Assembly (NCBI RefSeq): GCF_020687205.1
Contig: NZ_JAJEQE010000016.1
Span: 1 to 61,123, forward strand
Origin: Hominisplanchenecus faecis
GTDB lineage: Bacteria; Bacillota; Clostridia; Lachnospirales; Lachnospiraceae
Direction of reading: 5' to 3'
DNA length: 61,123 bases
Shown here piece after piece: positions 7,446 through 15,497 of the stretch (position 1 is the first letter of the stretch; each line of letters begins with the position of its first letter). Both the position numbers and the translations under genes were made by a program. Below the pieces are notes generated by a model. The model was not told the origin of the DNA. It searched no databases and saw only the letters and a list, made by a program, of their open reading frames with translations.

Positions 7446-7746
7446 TCAGTGATTTACAGCCTCCATATGGCTGGCAATTAAAGTTGCATTTGGAGCAACT
7501 TTCCATAATTCATATACATCTTCTTTTCCCATGATGAGTAATTCGGAATTTAGCATACGGTTAGTTCCGGCTTTTAACAGTTCATCAACGGGAACAGGAA
7601 GCTTCACCAGAGGATTATTTTGAGCCTGGCGAATCGAATTAGGAAAAGGAGGCCAACTTCCTTTTGGAGCTAATACAGGATCAATTAAAAATTTTTTCTG
7701 CCATAATATAAAAAATGGTGACATTTCGTATTTGCTGAAGGTACAT
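7446..7746 (-). pseudogene. Decayed MBL-fold metallo-hydrolase gene
   Basis: From an ATG at 7746 (AGGAG upstream) the reading MYLQQIRNVT matches the start of small MBL-fold hydrolases, then a run of T residues shifts the frame into 'FLIDPVLAPKGSWPPFPNSIR', 'NPLVKLPVPVDELLKAGTN'. It then jumps straight to the C-terminal 'GKEDVYELWKVAPNATLIA' and HMEAVNH. The middle of the protein with the HxHxDH metal site is deleted. It lies just downstream of the second Rrf2 gene, as a typical target gene would. Frameshift plus internal deletion make it non-functional. Confidence 0.75.
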
Positions 7747-7761
7747 GAAAGTGTTCTCCTG

Positions 7762-8211
7762 TTAAATAATATTTTGTAAGTTATTTTCTGAAGATATCCG
7801 CTGATAGTAGGTATCTATGATATCCTGTAAAGTAATCGTATTCATTTTTTCTTCTGCAGTCTTTTGAATTTCATTGTAAAATCCCTTCAAAGATAACTGA
7901 ATGTTAATGCCGACGCCACAATCTGGATTGGTATGAGTATCTAAATGAAGCAATGGTTTATCACCTTCAACTGCTTTATAAATATCCAGCAATGTAATCT
8001 GATCTGCTGTTTTTGAAAGAGAAGGACGGGCATGTCCGGCTACACTGGTCATAAGTCCCGCTTTTTTTAGTTTTAACATAAGCTGGCGTACAAAGCCGGG
8101 ATTTGTATGGACACTTTCTGCAATTGAGGCACTGGAGAGGGATTTTTCCTGGTTGATAGCAATCAGAACCATCACATGAACAGTATCACTTAATTTCGTT
8201 GAGTATTTCAT
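7762..8211 (-). CDS. Rrf2 family transcriptional regulator (YwnA-like), copy 2
   Basis: A 149-residue winged-helix protein clearly paralogous to the copy at 4055-4492: the same MKYSTKLSDT start, 'HTNPGFVRQLMLKLKKAGL' recognition segment, 'GDKPLLHLDTHTNPDCGVG' and 'TITLQDIIDTYYQRI'. One effector-domain cysteine only, so no Fe-S ligand set. Reads into the decayed MBL-fold gene 15 nt downstream, its probable original target. GGAG (in the reverse direction) lies 7 nt before its ATG. Confidence 0.9.
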   Translation of the reverse strand: MKYSTKLSDTVHVMVLIAINQEKSLSSASIAESVHTNPGFVRQLMLKLKKAGLMTSVAGHARPSLSKTADQITLLDIYKAVEGDKPLLHLDTHTNPDCGVGINIQLSLKGFYNEIQKTAEEKMNTITLQDIIDTYYQRISSENNLQNII

Positions 8212-8300
8212 GATAAGAAACTCCTTGTAGTATGATATAATGATCTTGTTTTCACGTTTTTGGGGTGAAAATATTTCTGGTTTGTTTAAAACATCCTAAG

Positions 8301-8331
8301 TTCTCAACAGTTCTTTTTAATGTGTTGAGAA
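8301..8331. promoter_or_regulatory. Probable TetR operator 1 (DUF3786 promoter)
   Basis: Perfect 9-nt inverted repeat TTCTCAACA (8301-8309) and TGTTGAGAA (8323-8331), 13-nt spacer. The same arms recur at 9675-9704 next to the tetR gene, which is why I assign it to that regulator. It lies just upstream of the -35 box of the DUF3786 gene. Confidence 0.6.
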
Positions 8332-8358
8332 ACTATACATTTTTTAATGTTTTGATGA

Positions 8359-8386
8359 TTGTAAATAATATAATTACAACTATAAT
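8359..8386 (+). promoter_or_regulatory. Promoter of the DUF3786 gene
   Basis: -35 TTGTAA at 8359-8364 and -10 TATAAT at 8381-8386 with a 16-nt spacer. The promoter at 9731-9758 has the identical hexamers and spacer and similar flanks (ACAACTATAATG), so the two were duplicated or co-selected. Confidence 0.65.
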
Positions 8387-8440
8387 GGGGATCAAAGGAA
8401 AAGTCAATACAGTAATGAAACTTACGGCAAAGGAGAGCTT

Positions 8441-9067
8441 ATGGAATACAAAAATCAAACAGAAAATCGTGCATTTCAGGAAATGTTGCAGGCAGCAGTA
8501 AAACGGTTACAAAATCGTTCCGGAGAGGAGATTGCTGCAAAAAGCGGGGCTGTTTTTTATAGCAGCCGAAATGTCCTTGAGATAATGAGTTTTTATGAAA
8601 CGATTAAAATTCAACTTCCTGAATTCTATATTAACTCAGACATAGATGAATGGCATTATCTGACATTGCTGCATTATCTGGATATGGCCGATGGCACAGA
8701 AGGCTCACAGAAGCTCATTACTTTTGGTAACCTGAAAGATGGATTGATCCGGGGAACCAAGTTTGACCGGACAGCAGAGCAGAAACTGGAAAAGCTTTTG
8801 CGGGATAAAGATCCTGAGAAAATTCAGAAAGCATGTACAAGTCTGGGTGCAGAATTCACAGAGACAACGGCGGATCTGTGTGCTGTTTTTCCAGTTCTGC
8901 CAAGATATCCGGTAACTTTAAAGATATGGTTTGCAGATGAAGAATTTCCTGTATCTGGAAAAATATTTCTTCAGGATCATGCCGATCATTATCTAAGTGT
9001 AGAAGATGCAGTAACAGTTGGAGAAATTTTGTTGCAAAAATTATCGGAAGCATTTTCTTCCCTTTGA
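8441..9067 (+). CDS. DUF3786 domain-containing protein
   Basis: A 208-residue soluble protein of the DUF3786 family: 'YINSDIDEWHYLTLLHYLDMADG' (about residues 66-88) and a C-terminal 'YPVTLKIWFADEEFPVSGKIFLQDHADHYLSVEDAV' region are typical. The family is found in anaerobes, often near corrinoid or CO-dehydrogenase related genes; its activity is not known. It has its own promoter with a putative TetR site shared with the cooC operon, which suggests a common pathway. Its 3' end overlaps the convergent tetR gene by 79 nt. Confidence 0.85.
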   Translation: MEYKNQTENRAFQEMLQAAVKRLQNRSGEEIAAKSGAVFYSSRNVLEIMSFYETIKIQLPEFYINSDIDEWHYLTLLHYLDMADGTEGSQKLITFGNLKDGLIRGTKFDRTAEQKLEKLLRDKDPEKIQKACTSLGAEFTETTADLCAVFPVLPRYPVTLKIWFADEEFPVSGKIFLQDHADHYLSVEDAVTVGEILLQKLSEAFSSL

Positions 9068-9636
9068 TCATGAATCAGAAAACTTTCCAGTCCGGCTTTG
9101 ATAAATTTGTCAATTGTTGTCTGAATCTGTTTCCAGTCATTACAGTGATTGCGGAGCATCAGTCTGTTGATGGAAAGACAGCCATTCATTTGAAAATAAA
9201 AAACCGATTCTGCCTGCTCAAAGGTCAGGAGGCTGTGTGACATAAGCCAGGTCACATAGCCTTCTTTTGTATTTTCTGCTATTTTTTCCAGAAGAATGGG
9301 AGCAATTGTATCATCCAGAAACAGAGATCTGTATTTTGTTTCCATCTGAATCTTTTGGCAGAAGGGATAGGAACAGTTTTTCTGGTTTGGGCAAAATAAA
9401 TGTTCTACCGTTGTTTTCATATCCTGTGTTATATCATTTAAAATATCTTCCAACACGTCATGGATATCGTAATAATGCAGATAAAAAGTACCTCTGTTTA
9501 TTTCAGAAATTTTACAGATTTCAGTGACCGTGATTTTTGTGAAATTTTTTTGCTTTAATAATTCTAAAAAAGTTTCCTTTATGCTTTGCCTGGTATATCT
9601 AGTACGGCGGTCTTGCTTGCTTGTTTTTTCCGACAT
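8989..9636 (-). CDS. TetR/AcrR family regulator (DhaS-like C-terminal domain)
   Basis: A 215-residue regulator: N-terminal HTH 'FTKITVTEICKISEINRGTFYLHYYD' (about residues 31-56) followed by a helical ligand-binding domain with 'FYFQMNGCLSINRLMLRN' near residue 150. The start at 9636 is favoured because the upstream in-frame ATG (9648) lies in the GGAGG ribosome site. It is divergent from the cooC operon and convergent with the DUF3786 gene. Matching inverted repeats at 8301 and 9675 suggest it represses both promoters and itself. The effector is unknown. Confidence 0.88.
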   Translation of the reverse strand: MSEKTSKQDRRTRYTRQSIKETFLELLKQKNFTKITVTEICKISEINRGTFYLHYYDIHDVLEDILNDITQDMKTTVEHLFCPNQKNCSYPFCQKIQMETKYRSLFLDDTIAPILLEKIAENTKEGYVTWLMSHSLLTFEQAESVFYFQMNGCLSINRLMLRNHCNDWKQIQTTIDKFIKAGLESFLIHDQREENASDNFCNKISPTVTASSTLR

Positions 9637-9674
9637 AATGGCCTCCATTGAATGTATGCTTTACAATGTATCAT

Positions 9675-9705
9675 TTCTCAACAGTTTTTGGGATGTGTTG
9701 AGGAA
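9675..9705. promoter_or_regulatory. Probable TetR operator 2 (tetR/cooC intergenic region)
   Basis: TTCTCAACA (9675-9683) and TGTTGAGGA (9696-9704) form an inverted repeat with one mismatch and a 12-nt spacer, located between the divergent tetR and cooC genes. The left arm is identical to operator 1 at 8301. Confidence 0.6.
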
Positions 9706-9730
9706 CAGAACAGATTTTATAGATTGATTA

Positions 9731-9758
9731 TTGTAATTTATATAATGACAACTATAAT
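9731..9758 (+). promoter_or_regulatory. Promoter of the cooC/MoxR/VWA operon
   Basis: -35 TTGTAA (9731-9736), 16-nt spacer, -10 TATAAT (9753-9758), 51 nt before the cooC-like start codon. It sits 26 nt to the right of the putative TetR operator. Confidence 0.65.
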
Positions 9759-9809
9759 GAGGCTTAAGTAAAAAGTCAACAGATTGTTCAGAATTTTAGG
9801 AGGAAAAAT

Positions 9810-10580
9810 ATGGGACATGTAATTGCTGTATCAGGAAAAGGCGGTGTAGGGAAAACAACCCTTTGTGGGTTGTTGATTCAATACTTATGTGAAAATGGAA
9901 AACATCCGGTTTTAGCTGTAGATGCAGATGCAAATGCGAATTTGAATGAAGTGCTCGGCGTTGAACCGGAGATTACACTCGGAGAACTGAGAGAAGAGAT
10001 TGAACGTGCAGGAGTTGACCCACGATATCAGATCCCATCCGGTATGACGAAGCAGGCATATCTGGAAATGCGTCTTTCTGATGCGATTGTGGAAGAAGAT
10101 GATTATGATCTGATGGTAATGGGGCGAACCCAGGGACAGGGCTGCTATTGCTTTGTAAATGGTCTTGTACAGACCCAGGTTCAGAAACTGCAAAGCCATT
10201 ATCCATATATTGTGGTTGATAACGAAGCGGGTATGGAACACATCAGCAGAGGAATCCTGCCAATGATGGAAGTTGCGATTCTTGTGAGTGACTGTTCCAG
10301 AAGAGGTGTTCAGGCAGCCGGACGTATTGCAAAGCTGATGAATGAATTAAACTTTAAACCACAGAAAACGGGATTAATCGTGAATCGTGTTCCAGATGGA
10401 AAATTGGATGCCGGAACTCTGGAAGAAATCCGAAATCAGGGACTGGAACTGTTAGGCGTTGTACCACATGATGACCAGGTATATCAGTATGACTGTGATG
10501 GAAAGCCGATCATACGGCTTCCGAAAGATTCTCCTGTAAGAAGTGCACTGGGAGAAATTGTAAAGAAGTTAGGATTGTGA
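9810..10580 (+). CDS. cooC: CooC-like nickel-enzyme maturation ATPase, copy 1
   Basis: A 256-residue MinD/CooC-type ATPase. It has the deviant Walker A 'GKGGVGKTT' (residues 9-17), 'LAVDADANANL' (about 35-45), the CooC-specific CxC motif at Cys112-Tyr-Cys114 that binds Ni or Zn at the dimer interface, and 'VVDNEAGMEHISRG' (Walker B region). CooC inserts nickel into carbon monoxide dehydrogenase. Strong AGGAGG site. First gene of the operon; no CODH gene is in the window, so the client is unknown and may be another metalloenzyme. Annotation as CooC-like is safe, the substrate is not. Confidence 0.88.
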   Translation: MGHVIAVSGKGGVGKTTLCGLLIQYLCENGKHPVLAVDADANANLNEVLGVEPEITLGELREEIERAGVDPRYQIPSGMTKQAYLEMRLSDAIVEEDDYDLMVMGRTQGQGCYCFVNGLVQTQVQKLQSHYPYIVVDNEAGMEHISRGILPMMEVAILVSDCSRRGVQAAGRIAKLMNELNFKPQKTGLIVNRVPDGKLDAGTLEEIRNQGLELLGVVPHDDQVYQYDCDGKPIIRLPKDSPVRSALGEIVKKLGL

Positions 10581-10597
10581 GTTGGAAGATTGAAAGT

Positions 10598-10678
10598 ATG
10601 AAGATTACAGTATGTGGCAAAGGTGGCTGTGGAAAAAGTACAGTATCAGTGCTGCTTACTGGATATGATTTTGAGTAA
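10598..10678 (+). pseudogene. Stub of a third CooC-like gene
   Basis: A 26-codon reading, MKITVCGKGGCGKSTVSVLL followed by TGYDFE and a stop. It is nearly the same as the first 20 residues of the complete CooC-like protein at 13835 (MKIAVCGKGGCGKSTVTSLL). Everything after the P-loop is lost. It lies 17 nt after the first cooC, marking a deletion or an aborted duplication. Confidence 0.7.
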
Positions 10679-10731
10679 GCAGAAATATTATCTGATTTGG
10701 TATAACCAATTGCAAAGAAAGGAAAATCTTC

Positions 10732-11664
10732 ATGAGAAATCATTGGACAGAAATAGAAAAATATTTAGAAGACCAGAAGATAGCGCAGGAACTGATTGGA
10801 GAACTGAGAGATTTTCACATGCGTTATGAGGTAGAGAATCAGGTAAAAGAACGGGTAGAAAAACCGGATATCCTATTTTATGGGAAAAAGATTCTGGAAA
10901 TGTCAATAGCAGCACTTCTTCAGGGAGATAACCTGTTACTTTCCGGTGCGAAAGCTACAGGAAAAAATGTACTATGTGAGACACTGGCATGGATATTCGG
11001 AAGACCGGAATACGACATTTCTTTTCATGTAAATACGGACAGTGCCGATCTGATTGGAACGGATACCTTTATAAATAATGAGGTTCGCCTTCGGAAAGGC
11101 CCCATCTACCAATGTGCGGAATTTGGAGGATTTGGAATTCTGGACGAAATCAATATGGCAAAAAATGATGCGGTTTCTGTACTGCATGCCACACTGGATC
11201 ATCGGCGAAGAATCGATATTCCAGGATATAACAGGATTTTACTTCATCCGGCAACACGATTTATCGGCACGATGAATTATGGTTATGCAGGTACCAGAGA
11301 GCTAAATGAAGCATTGGTTTCAAGGTTTATGGTAATTGATATGCCTGAAATGGATGAGGACAGTGTCCTTTTTGTATTAAGACAACATTTTCCAGATGGG
11401 GAAAAAAGTGCACTGAAAGCTTTTGCAGGACTGTTTCTGGATTTGCAGATCAAAGCTTATCATGGAGAAATCTCAACAAAATCTCTTGACCTGAGAGGAT
11501 TGGTTTCTGCTGTAAAAGCAACAAGAAGCGGACTTTCTCCAATTGATGCAATTCGGATGGGGATCATAAATAAAAGTTTTGATGTATTTGAAAAAGAAAT
11601 CGTAGAAGATGTGGTTTCTACAAGAATCCCATCTTCCTGGACCGGAAAAGACATATGGGGGTAA
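10732..11664 (+). CDS. MoxR-type AAA+ ATPase (NorQ/CbbQ-like)
   Basis: A 310-residue AAA+ protein. Walker A region G72-AKATGK-N79 has Asn where Ser or Thr is usual; Walker B is 'GFGILDEINMA' (about residues 133-143); sensor 'FIGTMNYGY' and Arg-finger segment 'NEALVSRF' follow. MoxR ATPases work with VWA proteins as chaperones that insert metals or activate enzymes (NorQ/NorD, CbbQ/CbbO, CobS/CobT). The VWA gene starts 6 nt downstream, giving the classic pair, here inside a CooC operon. The GKN variant could weaken Mg-ATP binding. Confidence 0.88.
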   Translation: MRNHWTEIEKYLEDQKIAQELIGELRDFHMRYEVENQVKERVEKPDILFYGKKILEMSIAALLQGDNLLLSGAKATGKNVLCETLAWIFGRPEYDISFHVNTDSADLIGTDTFINNEVRLRKGPIYQCAEFGGFGILDEINMAKNDAVSVLHATLDHRRRIDIPGYNRILLHPATRFIGTMNYGYAGTRELNEALVSRFMVIDMPEMDEDSVLFVLRQHFPDGEKSALKAFAGLFLDLQIKAYHGEISTKSLDLRGLVSAVKATRSGLSPIDAIRMGIINKSFDVFEKEIVEDVVSTRIPSSWTGKDIWG

Positions 11665-11670
11665 ACTTGT

Positions 11671-13488
11671 ATGGAGGATGTCAGATGGCCGGCGGAACAA
11701 CTGGAAGAACATCGTCTGGAAATCAGCAATCGTATCAGAAATCTTTTTTGGACAGTCAGTGGTGATTATGATACGGAATTTGAACCGGACACAGAAAAAT
11801 ATGTTTATTCAAAACAAACGGTTCTGTATGAGGCAGTGAAGCAGGGTGCCTTTGCACGATATTTTGATCAGAAGAAACTTGGCATGTATTTGATGAAAAA
11901 ATTACATTTTTCTGCTGGAGAAGATATGCTTTTGCCTCTTGCTGGATTATGTATGGATGCTGCAGTGAATCGTTTTATCATTCGAGAACGTTTGGGAACA
12001 AAGGAAATCAGAGAACAGGCGTTCAGAGAATTGGAAAAGGCAGAGGAAGAGCAGGTATCAGACAAAGCTGGAACAGACCTGATTCACAGGATTAGGCTTC
12101 TGTATATAAGGCATGTTCTGGAAAACACAGACGATAAGGGAGTGAATCCACAGACAGAGATTGCATTGTACAAGATTCTTTCTCTGAAGGATGCGGAAAA
12201 TACGGAAGATGTCATAAACGTGATAGATGAGATTTATAATCATGTTCTGGATCCCTTTTTTGAAAAAAGAAATGGAAATCTGGAGAAGATTCTGAATTTA
12301 CCGGATATGGCATTGGCCAATGACGCGTGGCAAGAATGCATGACAGATGAACAGATGGAAGACATCATTCAAAAATATCTTTCTAATCTCAAAAAAAAGA
12401 TGATGAGTCTGGATATCAGAAACAAAAAGAAAAAAAGATCTTATTTCTCGCCGGAAAATGAAGAAGTTCCGGAAAGCCCGGAGAATATAAATCCACAGGC
12501 AGTGCGACGGATACGGGAATATGTGGAACTGAATTACGGAAAATCGTATCTAAGTGAATCGGAGCAGGCCAGAGTCAACCGGAAAATCTGTACAGGAATC
12601 CACAAAAACTGTAACCTGTATCTTACAGATGGAATTTTACAGAGCCCTGTGATAAAAAATAATCAATACCGTTTTGCTCAGCTGCAGTTTGAAAAAAATA
12701 AAGCCTATTATGGAAATAATCACTGGATCATCAAAAGAAATATTTCTGTGTTGGCAGAGTCACTGAAACGGGCATTTATAATCCGAAAGGATGATTTTGT
12801 CAGCAGATCTGATGCAGGGCAGCTTGTTCCAGAACGGTTATGGAAAATTGGAAGAACAGACGATGACAAGTTATTTAATAGAAAAAAGAGATCAGAAGAT
12901 TCTGAGTTTGTAATAGACGTCCTGATTGATTCCAGTGGTTCCCAGGCTGGCAGACAGCCTCAGGTAGCGGCACAGGGATATATTATCAGTGAAGCATTAA
13001 GCCAGGCAGGAATTCCTCATCGGGTGACAGGATACTGTGCTTTCTGGGGATATACAGTACTTCAGAGATTTCGGGATTATGAAGATCCAAGGGAAACAAA
13101 TGAAAGAATCTTTCAATTTCGGGCATATGCCAATAACAGAGACGGGCTTGCATTGAAAACTGTCTGTTCCTCTCTCGTGGAGCGACCGGAAAAAAATAAG
13201 ATTTTAATCGTATTAAGTGATGGAAAACCCTGTGATATGAGCATACAACGACCAGGAACCCGCCAGCCCAGGATCTATGACGGAGAAGGAGCTGTGAAAG
13301 ATACTGCATATGAGGTGCGTCGGGCCAGAAATCAGGGAATTTTCGTAATTGGTATTTTTGTAGGGAATGAAGAAGAACTCTCCGTGGAAAAGAGAATCTA
13401 TGGAAAAGACTTTGCTTATATTCGTAATATCAGCAATTTTTCCCGTATGGTAGGAACTTTTTTGCGAAGACAAATTGATATGGAATGA
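11671..13488 (+). CDS. VWA-domain protein, NorD/CobT-like partner of the MoxR ATPase
   Basis: A 605-residue protein. A helical N-terminal region with a basic stretch near residue 250 (NKKKKRS) leads to a C-terminal von Willebrand A domain from about residue 410. The MIDAS motif D420-S-S-G-S424 is intact, and 'ILIVLSDGKPCD' supplies the later metal ligand. Such proteins bind Mg through the MIDAS and dock substrate for the MoxR ATPase. Encoded 6 nt after its ATPase. The following zinc-ribbon gene starts 16 nt later. Ends FLRRQIDME as in NorD-type proteins, without a membrane anchor. Confidence 0.87.
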   Translation: MEDVRWPAEQLEEHRLEISNRIRNLFWTVSGDYDTEFEPDTEKYVYSKQTVLYEAVKQGAFARYFDQKKLGMYLMKKLHFSAGEDMLLPLAGLCMDAAVNRFIIRERLGTKEIREQAFRELEKAEEEQVSDKAGTDLIHRIRLLYIRHVLENTDDKGVNPQTEIALYKILSLKDAENTEDVINVIDEIYNHVLDPFFEKRNGNLEKILNLPDMALANDAWQECMTDEQMEDIIQKYLSNLKKKMMSLDIRNKKKKRSYFSPENEEVPESPENINPQAVRRIREYVELNYGKSYLSESEQARVNRKICTGIHKNCNLYLTDGILQSPVIKNNQYRFAQLQFEKNKAYYGNNHWIIKRNISVLAESLKRAFIIRKDDFVSRSDAGQLVPERLWKIGRTDDDKLFNRKKRSEDSEFVIDVLIDSSGSQAGRQPQVAAQGYIISEALSQAGIPHRVTGYCAFWGYTVLQRFRDYEDPRETNERIFQFRAYANNRDGLALKTVCSSLVERPEKNKILIVLSDGKPCDMSIQRPGTRQPRIYDGEGAVKDTAYEVRRARNQGIFVIGIFVGNEEELSVEKRIYGKDFAYIRNISNFSRMVGTFLRRQIDME

Positions 13489-13504
13489 AAATGGAGGAAT
13501 CACT

Positions 13505-13699
13505 ATGGGTAAAATTGAATTTGCCAATTGCCAGGATGTAAGAAATCAGAAAAAGATACGGGAATTAGATTGTCCACGCTGTCATGAACCGGGAGGCATT
13601 GAAGCCTTTGTGAAAGACGGAATACTTGCAGAGGACGGAGTATGTGATAACTGCGGATATATTCTTCCGAAAGGAACAGAACTGGAGGAAGTGGAGTAA
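13505..13699 (+). CDS. Small zinc-ribbon protein
   Basis: A 64-residue protein with two CxxC knuckles, 'LDCPRCHEPGGIE' and 'GVCDNCGYILP', forming a four-cysteine zinc or iron site, plus an acidic end. The ATG at 13505 follows AATGGAGG. It is part of the MoxR/VWA operon and may carry or sense a metal for the maturation complex. No enzymatic motif is visible. Confidence 0.8.
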   Translation: MGKIEFANCQDVRNQKKIRELDCPRCHEPGGIEAFVKDGILAEDGVCDNCGYILPKGTELEEVE

Positions 13700-13834
13700 G
13701 AAGCATTTAAGGAGATATTTGATGTAATGGCAAAATAGACATTATATTAATTTAATTATTTTTCGAAAACAGTTTGAAGTATGGTCATATGTAATGCTTA
13801 TTATTTAGAAAAAAGAAAAGGAGTAAATATAGAG

Positions 13835-14584
13835 ATGAAAATAGCAGTTTGCGGAAAAGGTGGATGTGGAAAAAGTACAGTAACCAGTCTTTTGGCTAAG
13901 GCTTTAGCCAGACGAGGAAAAGAAATTTTGGTAATTGATTCCGATGAATCTAATTATGGTCTACACCGACAGCTAGGTATGAAGCTTCCCAGAGATTTTA
14001 CAGACTATTTCGGTGGTAAGCAAAATGTTTTGAATGATATGATGTTATCAAAATTTACTCATCAGTTTTTTGAGGAAACCTGGACTATAGATGATATACC
14101 GGAAGATTATTATAGTCTGAAGGACGGTGTAAAACTGATGAGCAGTGGAAAAATTCATCAGGCAAATGAAGGGTGTTCTTGTGCTATGGGAACTGTTATG
14201 ACTCAATTTATCCAAAATCTCAGGCTTACAGAAGACCAATTTGCGCTAATGGATATGGAGGCTGGTATTGAACACTTTGGACGTGGAATTGATAACGGTG
14301 TAGATTTGATATTGATAATCATAGATCCATCTTATGAATCCCTACAGCTTTCCAAAAAAATCGGGGAATTATCGGAAAGTATTCGAAAACCATTTTATTA
14401 CGTTCTCAATAAAGTAACAAAAGAGAATCAGGAAATGATGTATGAAGCTGTATGGAATTCAAGTCGAGTCGCTGTATCTCTTAGTGCGGATCCTGGTATT
14501 ATGGGAGAGGGACTGATTGGGAAAGAACTATCAGAAAAACCAGATGCTATTGAAAACTTAACAGAATTTCTACTTTCTATTTAA
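13835..14584 (+). CDS. CooC-like nickel-enzyme maturation ATPase, copy 2
   Basis: A 249-residue paralogue of the first CooC: deviant Walker A 'CGKGGCGKST' (residues 6-15), 'ILVIDSDESNYGLHRQLG' (about 31-48), a CxC at Cys114-Ser-Cys116 ('NEGCSCAMG'), and 'LMDMEAGIEHFGRG' (Walker B region). The start at 13835 follows AAAAGGAG. It lies 135 nt after the zinc-ribbon gene, with no obvious terminator between. Two CooC paralogues in one locus suggests two metal sites or two client proteins. Confidence 0.86.
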   Translation: MKIAVCGKGGCGKSTVTSLLAKALARRGKEILVIDSDESNYGLHRQLGMKLPRDFTDYFGGKQNVLNDMMLSKFTHQFFEETWTIDDIPEDYYSLKDGVKLMSSGKIHQANEGCSCAMGTVMTQFIQNLRLTEDQFALMDMEAGIEHFGRGIDNGVDLILIIIDPSYESLQLSKKIGELSESIRKPFYYVLNKVTKENQEMMYEAVWNSSRVAVSLSADPGIMGEGLIGKELSEKPDAIENLTEFLLSI

Positions 14585-14769
14585 TGTGGATATATGATAA
14601 AAGAAAACCAGATTATACAGCTATAATTTGTAATATTACATCCACTTGACGCAAGAAATAAGCAGTGATATACTGGAACAAAAGTTATTTATAAAATAAC
14701 AATAAAATCTGGGACTATATTGTGTGATTGAACAGTTACAAAGAATGCAATTCTTGTGGAGGGTATAGG

Positions 14770-15474
14770 ATGATACAGATTGCAATTGTGGAAGATGAAG
14801 AAATTTACGTAAAACAATTAACAGAGTATATCCGAAAATATCAAACGGAAAGGGGAAGATCAATAAAGGTTACAGTATTTGGTGATGGAGAAGATATCAC
14901 TGAGAATTACAGAGGCGGTTTTGATATTATTCTGATGGATATTCAGATGCGGTTCATGGACGGTATGACAACAGCAGAAAAAATCCGTCAGATGGATCAA
15001 AAAGTAATTATTATGTTTATTACAAATATGATTCAATATGCAGTACGTGGATATGAAGTTGATGCAATGGATTATGTAGTAAAACCAGTTGAGTACTTTT
15101 CTTTTTCGCAGAAACTGGACAAAGCAGTTGGACGTATGCGCTCTGAGGTCAAAGAATTTCTTACGATTCCGATTGGGGAAGGAGTTGTAAAAATAGATAT
15201 AGCAGATATCTATTTTATTGAGGGGCAGAGACATAATGTAATTTATTATACTTCGAGAGGAGATTACTGTTCAAGAATTACGATGAAAGAACTCGAAGAA
15301 AAACTTGCGGTACATAATTTTTTTCGATGTGCAAAGGGATATCTGGTAAATATGAATCATGTAGAGGGATTTGTTGGTTCTGATTGTGTGATCCATAATG
15401 TACATATACCTGTCAGCAGAACCAGAAAAAAAGAATTCATGAATCTGCTTCTGCAAAACCTCAATATGGAATGA
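14770..15474 (+). CDS. LytTR response regulator (AgrA/VirR type)
   Basis: A 234-residue regulator: receiver domain with acidic pocket 'VEDEE' (residues 6-10), phospho-acceptor Asp in 'IILMDIQM' (about residue 58), Lys in 'DYVVKPVEY' (about 102-110); then a C-terminal LytTR DNA-binding domain ('IYFIEGQRHNVIYYT', 'FFRCAKGYLVNMNHVE'). LytTR proteins bind 9-bp direct repeats spaced 12 bp apart. The start at 14770 follows GGAGG. Its stop overlaps or touches the sensor kinase region, so the pair is cotranscribed. Likely target: the GH3 operon downstream. Confidence 0.92.
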   Translation: MIQIAIVEDEEIYVKQLTEYIRKYQTERGRSIKVTVFGDGEDITENYRGGFDIILMDIQMRFMDGMTTAEKIRQMDQKVIIMFITNMIQYAVRGYEVDAMDYVVKPVEYFSFSQKLDKAVGRMRSEVKEFLTIPIGEGVVKIDIADIYFIEGQRHNVIYYTSRGDYCSRITMKELEEKLAVHNFFRCAKGYLVNMNHVEGFVGSDCVIHNVHIPVSRTRKKEFMNLLLQNLNME

Positions 15475-15497
15475 TTTCATGCGAAATGGAGGATACT

